Part shown: one piece after another, positions 18,347-27,066 of the stretch
How the letters are laid out: every line of letters begins with the position of its first letter
How positions within the stretch are numbered: position 1 is the first letter of the stretch
Origin: Erysipelothrix sp. HDW6A
GTDB taxonomy: Bacteria; Bacillota_I; Bacilli_A; Erysipelotrichales; Erysipelotrichaceae
DNA: 64,000 nucleotides
Assembly (NCBI RefSeq): GCF_011400295.1
Contig: NZ_CP049859.1
Span: forward strand, 682,001-746,000
Direction of reading: 5' to 3'
Translations under genes and position numbers: made by a program
Notes under the pieces: model-generated
What the model was told of the DNA's origin: nothing
Seen by the model: the letters and a program-made list of their open reading frames with translations, nothing else
The model's database searches: none

Positions 18347-18817
18347 TTATGCAAATAGGCTAAAGAAGAAACTCATTACAAATTTAAAGATTAACATCAT
18401 AAAGATGAAACGATAGAAAGCCGCAAAAGGATTTACAGGTCGTTGATATTGTTGACGATTTCCTTGTCCTTGTTGCTGACGGTATTGTTGTTGTGCTTGT
18501 TGCTGTTGACGCATCATTTCTGCAAAGATGTCATTAAACCCATAGAAGGTTTGACCACCGTATTGTCCTTGACCTTGGTAAGGATTACCTTGAGGTTGTT
18601 GAGCACTACCAAAACGATCAAAGTAAGCACGTTTGTCTGGATCACCCAGAACATCATAAGCTTCATTGATTGCTTTCATCTTCTCTTCAGCGCCTGGTTC
18701 TTTATTGACATCAGGATGATACTTCTGTGCCATCTTACGATAAGAACGCTTAATATCATCTTGTGACGCATCCTGAGGAACGTTTAATATCGAATAGTAA
18801 TTTTTTCTTTGTGACAT
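18347..18817 (-). CDS. DnaJ-domain membrane-associated co-chaperone
   Basis: A 156-residue protein with an N-terminal J domain (about residues 4-68) that includes the HPD motif in [18 protein letters not shown], needed to stimulate DnaK ATPase. A Gln/Gly-rich stretch (about 75-125) follows, and a hydrophobic C-terminal segment ends the protein, suggesting membrane attachment. There are no zinc fingers or DnaJ C-terminal substrate domains, so it is not the general DnaJ. The ATG at 18817 follows GGGGGAA at a normal distance. It is downstream of, and probably cotranscribed with, the zinc-ribbon protein gene. Confidence 0.86.
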   Translation of the reverse strand: MSQRKNYYSILNVPQDASQDDIKRSYRKMAQKYHPDVNKEPGAEEKMKAINEAYDVLGDPDKRAYFDRFGSAQQPQGNPYQGQGQYGGQTFYGFNDIFAEMMRQQQQAQQQYRQQQGQGNRQQYQRPVNPFAAFYRFIFMMLIFKFVMSFFFSLFA

Positions 18818-18832
18818 CAAATTCCCCCTAAT

Positions 18833-19240
18833 TTAACTTTTTGCATCAAATTTTGTACGACATTTTGGACAAGTTACTACAATACTCTTCTTTCCACGAG
18901 GGACTCGGAGTTGTTGTTTACACTCTGGACATTTAAGATATTTATATTTAGGGAAGTCTTTGATTCGTTTCCATCCTTTTTTAAATGGATCCGTAAGTTT
19001 TCCTCTAAAGTTTGTATAAACTCTATTTTCATTATAACGTTTACTAAAATTCTTTGAGAACATTCTAAAATACATAAGAATTATCAGAATAAAAGGCAAG
19101 AATCTTAAGACTGCTTGGGTTCTAAAGAAGAATGAGATGATAAGTAGAATCATTGATAAGAAGAGCATGTCTCTTCCAAGGATATCTACACCATATCGTC
19201 CTCTCATAAATTGTTCTAATTTATACTTCAATTTGTTCAT
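18833..19240 (-). CDS. zinc-ribbon membrane protein of unknown function
   Basis: A 135-residue protein. Two membrane segments occupy about residues 26-62, then a basic region, then a C-terminal zinc ribbon with paired CPEC and CPKC motifs (CPECKQQLRVPRGKKS...VTCPKC). The same ribbon-type tail is common in small Firmicute membrane proteins without assigned function. It lies 15 bases before the J-domain gene in the same direction, which may mean the two work together at the membrane. Confidence 0.7.
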   Translation of the reverse strand: MNKLKYKLEQFMRGRYGVDILGRDMLFLSMILLIISFFFRTQAVLRFLPFILIILMYFRMFSKNFSKRYNENRVYTNFRGKLTDPFKKGWKRIKDFPKYKYLKCPECKQQLRVPRGKKSIVVTCPKCRTKFDAKS

Positions 19241-19265
19241 GCATCATTGCTCCTAACAGAGAGTA

Positions 19266-20060
19266 TTATAACACTTTTATAGAAATTTCAATAACAAACT
19301 CATCTACAAATTGTGTTGTAATATCATTTACTAACAGGTTTTCATAGAAATAATCACCAAGCGTTAAATTATTTTCATAAGCGTATGCTACCATTTTATC
19401 ATAAGCGTCCTTTAAAGAGTTGAAATTCCCATGATGATAATATGTTAAATAATCGCCTTTTTCACGCAATTGACCCTTTCCTGGATTGAGTTTCTGAGTG
19501 AAGAAATAGGAATAACGATCGTAATGATGATTGATAATATCATTCTTATCAATCATTGTACCAATGTAATTTGCGAAGCGTAGGTTATTGTCGTTTACAA
19601 AATTCATATAGTCCTTAAAGTACTGGCCACCTTTTGGGCTTTGAGCTTTCTCACTAACAATAAGATAGGTTTCATCAAAATGTTTAATCATACAGGTGTT
19701 GGCAGTGTTCTTTGCTGCTTCATCAATGTTATACTGAGTTTGCATAATGAAATGTTTACTTACATTGAGGCGATGGATTTCTTCATCAATCTTTTTAACT
19801 TGCTCATCAAAGACTAATTTAAGTTTTTCTGGGGAACGTTCATCCAGATACTGTTTAATATCTTTCAGTGGCATTCCTGTATTCTTAAGAAAACTTATGA
19901 CAGTGAAGGCATAGTATTGATAATGGGCATAGTATCGATAACCATTGGGCATGACTATTTCAGGCTTAAATAAGCCAATTTCATCATAATAAAACAGTAC
20001 GTGTTTTGGTATATTGGTAAGTTTTGAAAACTGTCCCGTAGTGAGATAGGTTGAATCCAT
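19266..20060 (-). CDS. MerR family transcriptional regulator with C-terminal effector domain
   Basis: A 264-residue activator. The N-terminal winged helix is clear: [30 protein letters not shown], then [33 protein letters not shown], followed by the dimerisation helix (about residues 75-110). The C-terminal 150 residues resemble the GyrI-like ligand pocket of multidrug regulators such as BmrR. Translation is taken from 20060, with GGAGGAC upstream, rather than 20075. It is divergent from the ABC exporter genes, whose promoter shows the MerR hallmark of an overlong spacer, so it probably activates that exporter when it binds a drug. Confidence 0.85.
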   Translation of the reverse strand: MDSTYLTTGQFSKLTNIPKHVLFYYDEIGLFKPEIVMPNGYRYYAHYQYYAFTVISFLKNTGMPLKDIKQYLDERSPEKLKLVFDEQVKKIDEEIHRLNVSKHFIMQTQYNIDEAAKNTANTCMIKHFDETYLIVSEKAQSPKGGQYFKDYMNFVNDNNLRFANYIGTMIDKNDIINHHYDRYSYFFTQKLNPGKGQLREKGDYLTYYHHGNFNSLKDAYDKMVAYAYENNLTLGDYFYENLLVNDITTQFVDEFVIEISIKVL

Positions 20061-20090
20061 AAAAAAGTCCTCCAATGCGTGTAATAATGC

Positions 20091-20121
20091 TTGACTATAA
20101 GGTAACCTTATACCTTATTAT
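20091..20121 (+). promoter_or_regulatory. MerR-type promoter and operator of the ABC exporter
   Basis: TTGACT (20091-20096) and TATTAT (20116-20121) are separated by 19 bases, the overlong spacing that MerR activators correct by twisting DNA. TATAAGGTAACCTTATA (20096-20112) is a perfect 8-1-8 dyad inside the spacer. Confidence 0.85.
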
Positions 20122-20155
20122 AGTTCAGTTATTGAAATTTTATCAAGGGGTAGCT

Positions 20156-21893
20156 ATGAAACTAATAATAAAATATCTTAAGCAACATAAAATCTTATTT
20201 CTTCTTAACGTTTTTGCGATTTTAGCATTGGCTTTAACTGACTTAGGTATACCAACAATAATGGCAAAAATGATTGATGAAGGGGTGGCTAGTAAAGATA
20301 TTGCTCTCATTAAACAATATGGAACTGTCCTTCTTGGTGTAGCCTTTGTTGGTGGAATGGGTAATATCTTACTGAACTATACATCAACACGCATCGCAAC
20401 ACGAATTACTCGTGATATCCGTGTTGATATGTTCAACAAATCACAGGAACTCTCTCACTCAGAATACAATGAATTGGGTGTGTCTTCCTTAATTACACGC
20501 GTATCAAGTGACGTCTATCAACTACAACTTTTTGTACAAATGTTATTGCGTATGGGATTAAATAGTCCTGTAATGATTCTTGCATCTGCTGTAATGATCT
20601 ATAATACGAACGTGAACTTGGCTCTAAAAGTAGCCATTGCTGTTCCATTAATTCTTATTGTAGTAATTACTGTAGGATTTCTTTCAAATCCATTAAGTCG
20701 TAAACAACAAAAACTTGTCGATACTTTAAACCGTATTACTCGTGAGAACATCACAGGTGTTCGTGTTATCCGTGCTTTTAGAAAAGATGATCATGAGACG
20801 AAACGTTTTAATGAAGTGAATACAGAATATACTCGTACATCAAAGAAACTGTTCTTATTAATGGCAGGGGTAGAACCTGTGTTCTTCTTTATCCTTAATA
20901 TGACAGTACTTGTGGTTATGGTAGTAGGAGCTCAAATGGTTGACTTAGGACAACTTGAAGTCGGGGTCTTAATCGCATTCTTTGAATACCTATTCCATGT
21001 CTTATTCTCATTACTCTTATTCTCAATTGTATTTGTTATGTATCCTCGTGCAGCAGTAAGTGCTCGCCGTATCTCAGAAGTATTACATATGGAACCAAAC
21101 ATTACTAACCCAGAAAATGGAGTAAGTGAAGGAACTACAGAAACAACAGAAATAGTCTTTGATAATGTAAGTTTTGCTTATCCGATGGTGAAGCGGAAGT
21201 ATTACATAATATTAACTTTACTGCCAAACAAGGGAGACTGTTGCCTTTATTGGATCAACAGGAAGTGGTAAGTCGACACTTATCAACCTGATTGTTCGTT
21301 TCTATGATGTAACGAAGGGGAACGTATTGGTGAATGGTGTGGATGTCAGAGATTATGATCTCTATGCACTTCGTGACCATGTTGGTTTTATTCCTCAAAA
21401 GGCACTCTTATTCAGTGGAAGTATTGCTGACAACATTCGTTATGGTAAACAAGATGCTAATGAATTTGAACTTGAAGAAAGTGCAGAACTTGCGGCAGCT
21501 AAAGACTTTATCCAACAGAAACCTCATCAATACGATGAGACACTCAGTGAAGGTGGTACCAACGTATCAGGTGGTCAACGTCAACGTCTAAGTATTGCGA
21601 GAGCATTAGTTCGTAAACCGGATATCTATATCTTTGATGATAGTTTCTCAGCGCTTGATTATAAAACGGATGCAACGATTCGTGCAAACCTTAAGAATCA
21701 AACACATGATGCAATCACACTTATTGTTGCCCAACGTGTAAGCTCGATTGTGGATGCCGATCAAATTATTGTATTAAATGAAGGTGAAATTGTAGGTAAG
21801 GGTACTCATCAAGAATTGATGGTATCGTGTCCTATTTATGTAGAGATTGCGAGATCTCAATTTAGCGAGGAGGAAATGGCAAAATATGAATAA
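20156..21893 (+). pseudogene. ABC exporter half-transporter, first subunit, with two frameshifts
   Basis: Type IV multidrug ABC half-transporter (YheI/EfrC-like), about 578 residues when repaired: six membrane segments, then the ATPase domain. The frame from 20156 ends at 21271 and resumes in another frame carrying GSTGSGKST (Walker A), VSGGQRQRLSIARAL (signature) and IYIFDDSFSALD. Two single-G losses, one near 21183 (CCGGAT read as CCGAT) and one near 21233 (GGGGAG read as GGGAG), restore a normal sequence (YPDGEAEVLHNINFTAKQGETVAFIGSTG). The Walker B end has Asp where the catalytic Glu is expected, typical of the degenerate half of a heterodimer. Both losses may be sequencing errors. Start at 20156 with AGGGGT upstream. 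Confidence 0.88.
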
Positions 21894-23640
21894 ATTATGG
21901 CGTGTATTAAAACCATATCGTAAACGTCTATTTGCAGCTGTTGCATGTATCTTTACAGCAGCAGTACTCACAGCTATTTCTCCTACATTAGAAGGAATGG
22001 TAACAACACAACTTGCAAGTGATGTTAATGATATTCGTGAAGGTGTAGCAGGAGCACATATTCAATATGATGTTATCTGGAACATAGTCTTCACAATTCT
22101 TGTGTTACAAATTGTAAACTTTAGTTCAAGACTTGGTATGCAACGATTTATGACTACAGGTATTCAGTCAGCAATGTTTGACCTAAGATTACAGATTAAA
22201 GAAAAGATGACGCGTTTACCAATTCGTTATTTTGATAGTCATGCTGCTGGTGATTTAATGAGCCGTATGACAACAGATATGGAAACTCTATCAGGAGCGC
22301 TGCAACAGTCTTTTACACAGATTATTATGGCAGTCTTAAACCTTAGCTTTGCCGTATTCTTTATGTTCAGAATTAACTGGCAAATGGCTTTAGTCGCAAT
22401 ACTTATTATTCCTATTAGTGTTGTGGTTGCACGAATTATCGTAATGAAGTCACAACGACTCTTTGCAATTCAACAAGCTTCTCTAGGGGCTTTGAACTCA
22501 GTCGTCCAAGAGAAGTTTACAGGATTTAACATTATTAAATTATACAATTACCAAGAGAATGCGATTGAAGATTTCAAAGAAGCTAATGATTCCCTTTGTG
22601 AGAATGGCTTCAAGGCAAACTTTATTTCAGGTCTTATGACTCCAATTGTCTTATTAATGACCTATGTGATTATGGCTATCTGTGTGTTCATGGGGGTTAT
22701 TAAAGTTACTGAAGGAGTTCTAGTTGTCGGTGCCTTACAAGCGTTTGTACGTTATATCTGGCAAGTAAACCAGCCTTTATCACAAGTAACTCAACTTGCA
22801 CCAACAATTCAATCAGCAATGGCGTCATTAAACCGTATCACGGAATATCTTGATGAACCCGATGATGTTGTTGATGTAAGCAATCCGATTACTTTAGAGA
22901 ACTATGAAGGTTCAGTAAGCTTTGATCATATTCACTTTGGTTATGATGAAAATCCAATTATCAAAGATGTAAGTGTTGATATTAAGCCAGGTGAGCTTGT
23001 GGCTATTGTAGGTCCTACAGGAGCAGGTAAAACAACAATCATTAACTTACTTATGAGATTCTATGATGTTGATTCGGGAGTTATCCGAATTGATGGTATT
23101 GATATTCGTGATATGAAACGTGATGATTTGCGTTCACTGTTTGGAATGGTGCTCCAAGACACATGGCTCTTTAGTGGAAAAATTAAAGACAACATTCGTT
23201 ATGGAAAACCAGGAGCTAGTGATGAAGAAGTAATCGAAGCAGCTAAACAAGCAAACGTTCATCACTTTATCACGACTCTACCAAATGGCTATGATATGAT
23301 TTTAAATGAAGAATCATCCAACATTTCTAATGGTGAAAAGCAGTTAATTACAATTGCCCGAGCATTACTAAGTGATCCTAAGATACTAATATTAGATGAA
23401 GCTACAAGCTCTGTGGATACACGACTGGATGCTCTGATTCAAGAAGCATTAAAGACCTTGATGAAGGGAAGAACAAGTTTTGTGATTGCTCACCGTCTTT
23501 CAACAATCCGTAACGCAGATAAGATTCTTGTGATGCGTGATGGTAATATTATTGAAACAGGAAATCATGATGAACTCATGGTTCAAAATGGCTTCTATGC
23601 TGATCTTTATAACAGTCAGTTTGACGAAGAGGAAGAGTAA
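21886..23640 (+). CDS. ABC exporter half-transporter, second subunit
   Basis: A 584-residue ABC half-transporter with six membrane segments (about 15-310) and an ATPase domain with GPTGAGKTT, signature SNGEKQLITIARAL, Walker B ILILDEATSSVD and H-loop AHRLST. It has the catalytic Glu that the first subunit lacks, as in heterodimeric exporters of the LmrCD, EfrCD and TM287/288 kind. The signature has Asn where the usual Gly is found (SNGE). The ATG at 21886 follows GGAGGAAA and overlaps the previous gene by eight bases, so the subunits are made together. Substrates are unknown; the MerR regulator suggests lipophilic drugs. Confidence 0.92.
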   Translation: MNKLWRVLKPYRKRLFAAVACIFTAAVLTAISPTLEGMVTTQLASDVNDIREGVAGAHIQYDVIWNIVFTILVLQIVNFSSRLGMQRFMTTGIQSAMFDLRLQIKEKMTRLPIRYFDSHAAGDLMSRMTTDMETLSGALQQSFTQIIMAVLNLSFAVFFMFRINWQMALVAILIIPISVVVARIIVMKSQRLFAIQQASLGALNSVVQEKFTGFNIIKLYNYQENAIEDFKEANDSLCENGFKANFISGLMTPIVLLMTYVIMAICVFMGVIKVTEGVLVVGALQAFVRYIWQVNQPLSQVTQLAPTIQSAMASLNRITEYLDEPDDVVDVSNPITLENYEGSVSFDHIHFGYDENPIIKDVSVDIKPGELVAIVGPTGAGKTTIINLLMRFYDVDSGVIRIDGIDIRDMKRDDLRSLFGMVLQDTWLFSGKIKDNIRYGKPGASDEEVIEAAKQANVHHFITTLPNGYDMILNEESSNISNGEKQLITIARALLSDPKILILDEATSSVDTRLDALIQEALKTLMKGRTSFVIAHRLSTIRNADKILVMRDGNIIETGNHDELMVQNGFYADLYNSQFDEEEE

Positions 23641-23705
23641 TAGCGAACTTGTGGAAGTTTTAAGAATATGATAAACTTTTAGAATGTAAAATTAGGGGAG
23701 GGCTT

Positions 23706-24182
23706 ATGATCCGTAAAGCAACAGAAAACGATGTAGAAGCCGTTAAACTTATAGGAATATTATCGACGCAACAAGCGTATGAAGGTATAATACCTGAAGA
23801 TGTACTGAATGATGCAATAACAGAAAGCATTACCACAGAGAGAATGCTTGAGCAAATCAAAAATAGAACGATTATGCTTGCTACAGAAGGCGAGATGGTT
23901 GTAGGGTTTGCAATGTATGAGCATAAACAAGATCATACTCATATCGATGTAATTTATGTGCTTCCACATATGCAGAATCAAGGCTATGGAAAAAAACTTC
24001 TAGACTTTGTAGAAACAGAAGCTAAGGACCATGGAAAATTGATTACATTAGATATTGAAAATGGTAATGTCAAAGGTGAAGAGTTTTATTTGAGTCAAGG
24101 ATTTGAGATTGTGGAATACCGTCCCGACACCTTATTTGAGTATCCTATAAAGCGTATTATCATGAAGAAAGTTTGTAATTGA
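23706..24182 (+). CDS. GNAT acetyltransferase
   Basis: A 158-residue single-domain N-acetyltransferase. It starts IRKATENDVEAVKLIGI, has the acetyl-CoA motif VLPHMQNQGYGKKLLDFVE near residue 90 and the C-terminal G-EFYLSQGFEIVEY strand. GGGGAGGG precedes the ATG. It follows the exporter genes by 65 bases and may be read from the same promoter; the substrate is unknown. Confidence 0.82.
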   Translation: MIRKATENDVEAVKLIGILSTQQAYEGIIPEDVLNDAITESITTERMLEQIKNRTIMLATEGEMVVGFAMYEHKQDHTHIDVIYVLPHMQNQGYGKKLLDFVETEAKDHGKLITLDIENGNVKGEEFYLSQGFEIVEYRPDTLFEYPIKRIIMKKVCN

Positions 24183-24211
24183 AAGGCATATTGAGATATA
24201 TGCCTTTTTTA
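24183..24211 (+). terminator. intrinsic terminator
   Basis: AAGGCATAT pairs with ATATGCCTT and is followed by a T run, directly after the acetyltransferase stop codon. Confidence 0.85.
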
Positions 24212-24285
24212 ATGGTTTCATTTAATGAATCAAGCTTTATTATATTGAGTTTAAGGAATCACTATGGTATTATAGTTAGGCAAAG

Positions 24286-24361
24286 GGACCATTAGCTCAG
24301 TTGGGAGAGCGCATCCTTGACGTGGATGAAGTCAGCGGTTCGAGTCCGTTATGGTCCACCA
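24286..24361 (+). tRNA. tRNA-Val (anticodon GAC)
   Basis: Seventy-six bases with a perfect 7-bp acceptor stem (GGACCAT with ATGGTCC), a D arm with AGCTCAGTTGGGAGAGC, anticodon stem CATCC/GGATG with loop TTGACGT, TTCGAGT in the T loop and an encoded CCA end. Anticodon GAC reads valine codons GUC and GUU. Confidence 0.95.
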
Positions 24362-24376
24362 ATGTATCTTAGAAGT

Positions 24377-24417
24377 AACGCCTGTAGGTGAATTATCCAC
24401 TTATACAGGCGTTTTTT
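24377..24417 (+). terminator. terminator after tRNA-Val
   Basis: AACGCCTGTA pairs with TACAGGCGTT around a long loop and ends in TTTTTT. The left end of the conjugative element is probably near here, but no duplicated attachment sequence was found. Confidence 0.75.
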
Positions 24418-24494
24418 GTACTTTCTTGGAGGTTTAGTCGAACCATGCACCAAAGTTCGACCATACAATCGAGAATAGATAGAAAGGAGGGCGC

Positions 24495-24800
24495 ATGAGA
24501 GAATACAGAACAGATCAATATGAGATCTATGTTGAGAACATCGCACATTTTTTGAATGATTTGTGCGAATATCACAAAATTTCGTATAGAGCGCTTGCGC
24601 GAGGAGATGATGTTATAAGAAAACAAATTTCTTTGTACATTCAAAAAAAGAAAAGAACAATCCTTCTTAATGATTTAACCAATTTAGCAGATTTACTTAA
24701 GTATGATGTCCTGGATATACTTGACTACAGTCAAGAGAGAGACTTCAACGATATGATTATCAATTATAAACATCACGATGGTGAAGATGAAAAAGCGTAA
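24495..24800 (+). CDS. small helix-turn-helix (XRE-like) protein
   Basis: A 101-residue protein with a helix pattern typical of Cro/CI domains over residues 16-78: IAHFLNDLCEYHKISYRALARG, then VIRKQISLYIQKKK and ILLNDLTNLADLLKYDVLDIL. The tail is acidic. AAAGGAGGG precedes the ATG. It is the first gene right of the tRNA and the likely leftmost gene of the mobile element, so control of element genes is plausible; no operator was found with confidence. Confidence 0.6.
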   Translation: MREYRTDQYEIYVENIAHFLNDLCEYHKISYRALARGDDVIRKQISLYIQKKKRTILLNDLTNLADLLKYDVLDILDYSQERDFNDMIINYKHHDGEDEKA

Positions 24801-24906
24801 AAGAAAAGAGCCTCACGGCTCCAGAACTTCGACAGTTCGATTTTACAATCCTAGCCGGTACGACCAATACCAGGTAAGGAAGTCTTCCACAATGAGGAGG
24901 TAAATT

Positions 24907-25026
24907 TTGAAATCACCACCAAATCATGGTTTTAAGCACGCGCTTTTTAAGCACGACTGCTTTCGCTATAAGTATACGACATTGGCCAATGAAAATCAAA
25001 TCAAACAAACAAAAAAAACAAGTTAG
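24907..25026 (+). CDS. possible 39-residue basic peptide, unrecognised
   Basis: A TTG start sits six bases after a strong GAGGAGG ribosome site and opens 39 codons (KHALFKHDCFRYKY in the middle, many Lys and His) ending in TAG. Nothing similar is recognised. The good ribosome site is the main argument; the coding bias is not conclusive. Confidence 0.35.
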   Translation: MKSPPNHGFKHALFKHDCFRYKYTTLANENQIKQTKKTS

Positions 25027-25088
25027 GTTACTTACTTGTGGATATATTATTGTCCCAACTAATTCAATGTCAAGAAATACTAAATAAT

Positions 25089-25215
25089 GTTCTTATTTTT
25101 TAAAGACTCTAAGGTATTCAAGGAATTAATATTAAAAGATTAAAGAAGGTTCTTATTCTTAAAAGATTCTAAGGAGTTCAAACATTTTTATTTATTGAAT
25201 ATGCTAACGCATATT
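25089..25215. repeat. direct repeats and dyad upstream of the replication-like gene
   Basis: A 32-base sequence starting GTTCTTATT and ending TTCA occurs at 25089-25120 and at 25149-25180, 27 of 32 bases the same, exactly 60 bp apart. AATATGC-TAAC-GCATATT (25198-25215) is an inverted repeat, and a 12-bp palindrome CATTGGCCAATG lies earlier at 24980-24991. Repeats in front of a candidate replication gene resemble iterons or operator sites; the function is not shown. No gene is seen in 25027-25292. Confidence 0.5.
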
Positions 25216-25292
25216 GTGTGACCAGACAAAAGGATGTCAAGTCTTTTTGTTAGGTATTTATTCATTTCTATTATTTTATTGGAGGGTTTTGC

Positions 25293-26495
25293 ATGACGTA
25301 TTCAAATAAGAAATTCGAATCAAACGATTGGTATCATTTTGGTTTTGATGTGTGGTATTCTTTTCAAAATGTTCGCGATCTCAAACAAGAAATCTCTAAA
25401 ATGCATGCATCAAACAAACGTTTCTTATCAAAAAGCAAAAATGATGGCATGGTGATTGATGAACTTGTTGATGCCTATTTATCTACAGCTGAAGTTTCTA
25501 ACAAAAACTGTAAAAAATATAAGAAAAATAAAACAAACAAGAAACATCAAAAGCGTTTTGGTGCCTATTTCTTAATACATATCGGTAAAAACTATAGTAT
25601 GAGTTTCCAGGTTAAAATACTCAATGAATTTATCAAGCAAGTTTGCTATGGTGAAGAGAATTTGCCGTACTTTGCAGTGAGTTCTAAAAACAAGGATTCT
25701 ATATATATTCATTTATGGATTTGTGATCGTGAATTTGTGAAAAATGAACCACGTGTTTATGCAAACGATTACTGGCAAAAGGATGGTAAAAGATGTACTG
25801 CGAATACACCAGGAGGAGTTCTTCTTCATAAAGAAGGTGATATTCAATATGACAAAGATGGCAAGCCTAAGATGATGAATGGATGGAGACAAAACAAGAC
25901 ACGAATTTTTGCAGAAAGTCTTAAAACATCATCACGTCGATGGAGAGATGCTTTTGTAGCTGCATTCTACTGTATATTGCGTCAGAATGAACCAGGTCTT
26001 AAGTTTAAATTAAAGAAATTTGCCTATGATGCAGACTATGAGTTACTTAAAAATGATATAGAGGAACTCAACAAACTAATTGCTTCACGGCCAGATCGAG
26101 AGTACGTCAGAGTTAATCGAGATGGACCAGATTGGAAGAATATTAAGTATCGTGAAATTGCTTCACTGCAATACTTCATAAAATACGTTATTCATGAACT
26201 TATTAGTGATGATATTGATAACTGGAGGACGTATGAACCAGATGCATGGAATGGGCTTCGATACATTGATTATGAGAACCCACCTACAGCGTATGGTAAA
26301 GCGCTTCGAGATCTCTTCAAAAACTTCAACCATATTTTTAACACATGGGAGTTTATCGATGATAAAGGAGTGACACGTAAAATCATGTTCGATGAACCAG
26401 CAGAAACACTCATAAACTTAAAAGATTTACGTGAACGCTTTAAGAGTCAAGTCAATAAATTATTAACAATCTATAGGCCAGAACTGGCTTATTAA
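25293..26495 (+). CDS. unrecognised 400-residue protein, possible replication or mobilisation protein
   Basis: Not recognised with confidence. It is Lys-rich at the N-terminus (KKYKKNKTNKKHQKR, about residues 76-90), then has a beta-rich stretch with IYIHLWICDREF near residue 147; histidine next to an acidic end is loosely like HUH initiator motifs, but the second histidine is absent. The centre (SRRWRDAFVAAFYCILR) and the C-terminal part are helical. It is the first large gene of the element, lies behind direct repeats and before ParA/ParB, which is where Firmicute plasmids and conjugative elements often encode a Rep protein. GGAGGG precedes the ATG. Function is inferred from position only. 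Confidence 0.45.
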   Translation: MTYSNKKFESNDWYHFGFDVWYSFQNVRDLKQEISKMHASNKRFLSKSKNDGMVIDELVDAYLSTAEVSNKNCKKYKKNKTNKKHQKRFGAYFLIHIGKNYSMSFQVKILNEFIKQVCYGEENLPYFAVSSKNKDSIYIHLWICDREFVKNEPRVYANDYWQKDGKRCTANTPGGVLLHKEGDIQYDKDGKPKMMNGWRQNKTRIFAESLKTSSRRWRDAFVAAFYCILRQNEPGLKFKLKKFAYDADYELLKNDIEELNKLIASRPDREYVRVNRDGPDWKNIKYREIASLQYFIKYVIHELISDDIDNWRTYEPDAWNGLRYIDYENPPTAYGKALRDLFKNFNHIFNTWEFIDDKGVTRKIMFDEPAETLINLKDLRERFKSQVNKLLTIYRPELAY

Positions 26496-26510
26496 CTGAA
26501 CTAAAATAAT

Positions 26511-26530
26511 ACATAGCAAATCTGCTATGT
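26511..26530. repeat. element palindrome, copy 1 (centre AATC)
   Basis: ACATAGCAAATCTGCTATGT, between the replication-like gene and the small Cys-rich gene. Perfect 8-bp arms. See the finding on this family of 11 sites. Confidence 0.9.
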
Positions 26531-26545
26531 TAAAAAGAAGGGAAG

Positions 26546-26908
26546 ATGAAACCAATGAAAAAACTTGAAATTGACGAAAAACTCATAAAGAAATGGCAAG
26601 AACAAGGTTCCTGGGTCTGTGAAGTGTGTGGATGTACTGAAGCACAAGGATGCATTGAAGGGTGTCACTGGGTTGAAGAGAATTTATGCAGTGTATGCTT
26701 TGACCGAAGACAGATTCTAACACCAGAAATATTGAGAGCAATGGAAAATATCCATGAGCAAATCAATTCACTTTATAATGATGCAGTATGTTTTAGTGGA
26801 GATACTTTCAATTTTGGATGGTCTAATATTGAAAAACACTTAGCAAACATTCGAGAAAATATTGATTCTATTGAAATGATAATTCGAAACGGAAAAGAAG
26901 AGGATTAA
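26546..26908 (+). CDS. small cysteine-rich, probably zinc-binding protein
   Basis: A 120-residue protein. Residues 18-52 carry seven cysteines and one histidine in the pattern CEVCGCTEAQGC...GCHWVEENLCSVC, a zinc-binding motif seen in many phage and mobile-element proteins of unknown function. The rest is helical and acidic (two long helices after residue 65). ATG 26546 is used; an ATG nine bases later is possible. It is separated from the previous gene by element palindrome copy 1 and begins the par operon. Confidence 0.6.
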   Translation: MKPMKKLEIDEKLIKKWQEQGSWVCEVCGCTEAQGCIEGCHWVEENLCSVCFDRRQILTPEILRAMENIHEQINSLYNDAVCFSGDTFNFGWSNIEKHLANIRENIDSIEMIIRNGKEED

Positions 26909-26910
26909 AT

Positions 26911-27066
26911 ATGAATCGCATAATCCTAACAATACTTATCGTTTTATGTTTTATTGCTTACTTACTCAAAGATAGTAACTTACAGATATTTTTACTATCA
27001 GTACTAATTGCAACATCTGTCTCACAACTAGGAAGTGAAATTGAAGAAGGGAAAAAACAATCATGA
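26911..27066 (+). CDS. 51-residue single-span membrane peptide
   Basis: Encodes MNRIILTILIVLCFIAYLL, a membrane segment, then a second hydrophobic stretch (LQIFLLSVLIATSVSQL) and a charged tail. It starts two bases after the previous stop and its own stop overlaps the parA start (ATGA). Overlapping ends and operon position support it as a real gene; function is unknown. Confidence 0.6.
   Translation: MNRIILTILIVLCFIAYLLKDSNLQIFLLSVLIATSVSQLGSEIEEGKKQS

Noticed and set aside
24286..24361. tRNA-Val as the attachment site of the conjugative element
   Set aside because: No second copy of the tRNA 3' end was found in the window and the element's recombinase is of the serine type, which seldom uses tRNA genes. 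The tRNA may be next to the element by chance.
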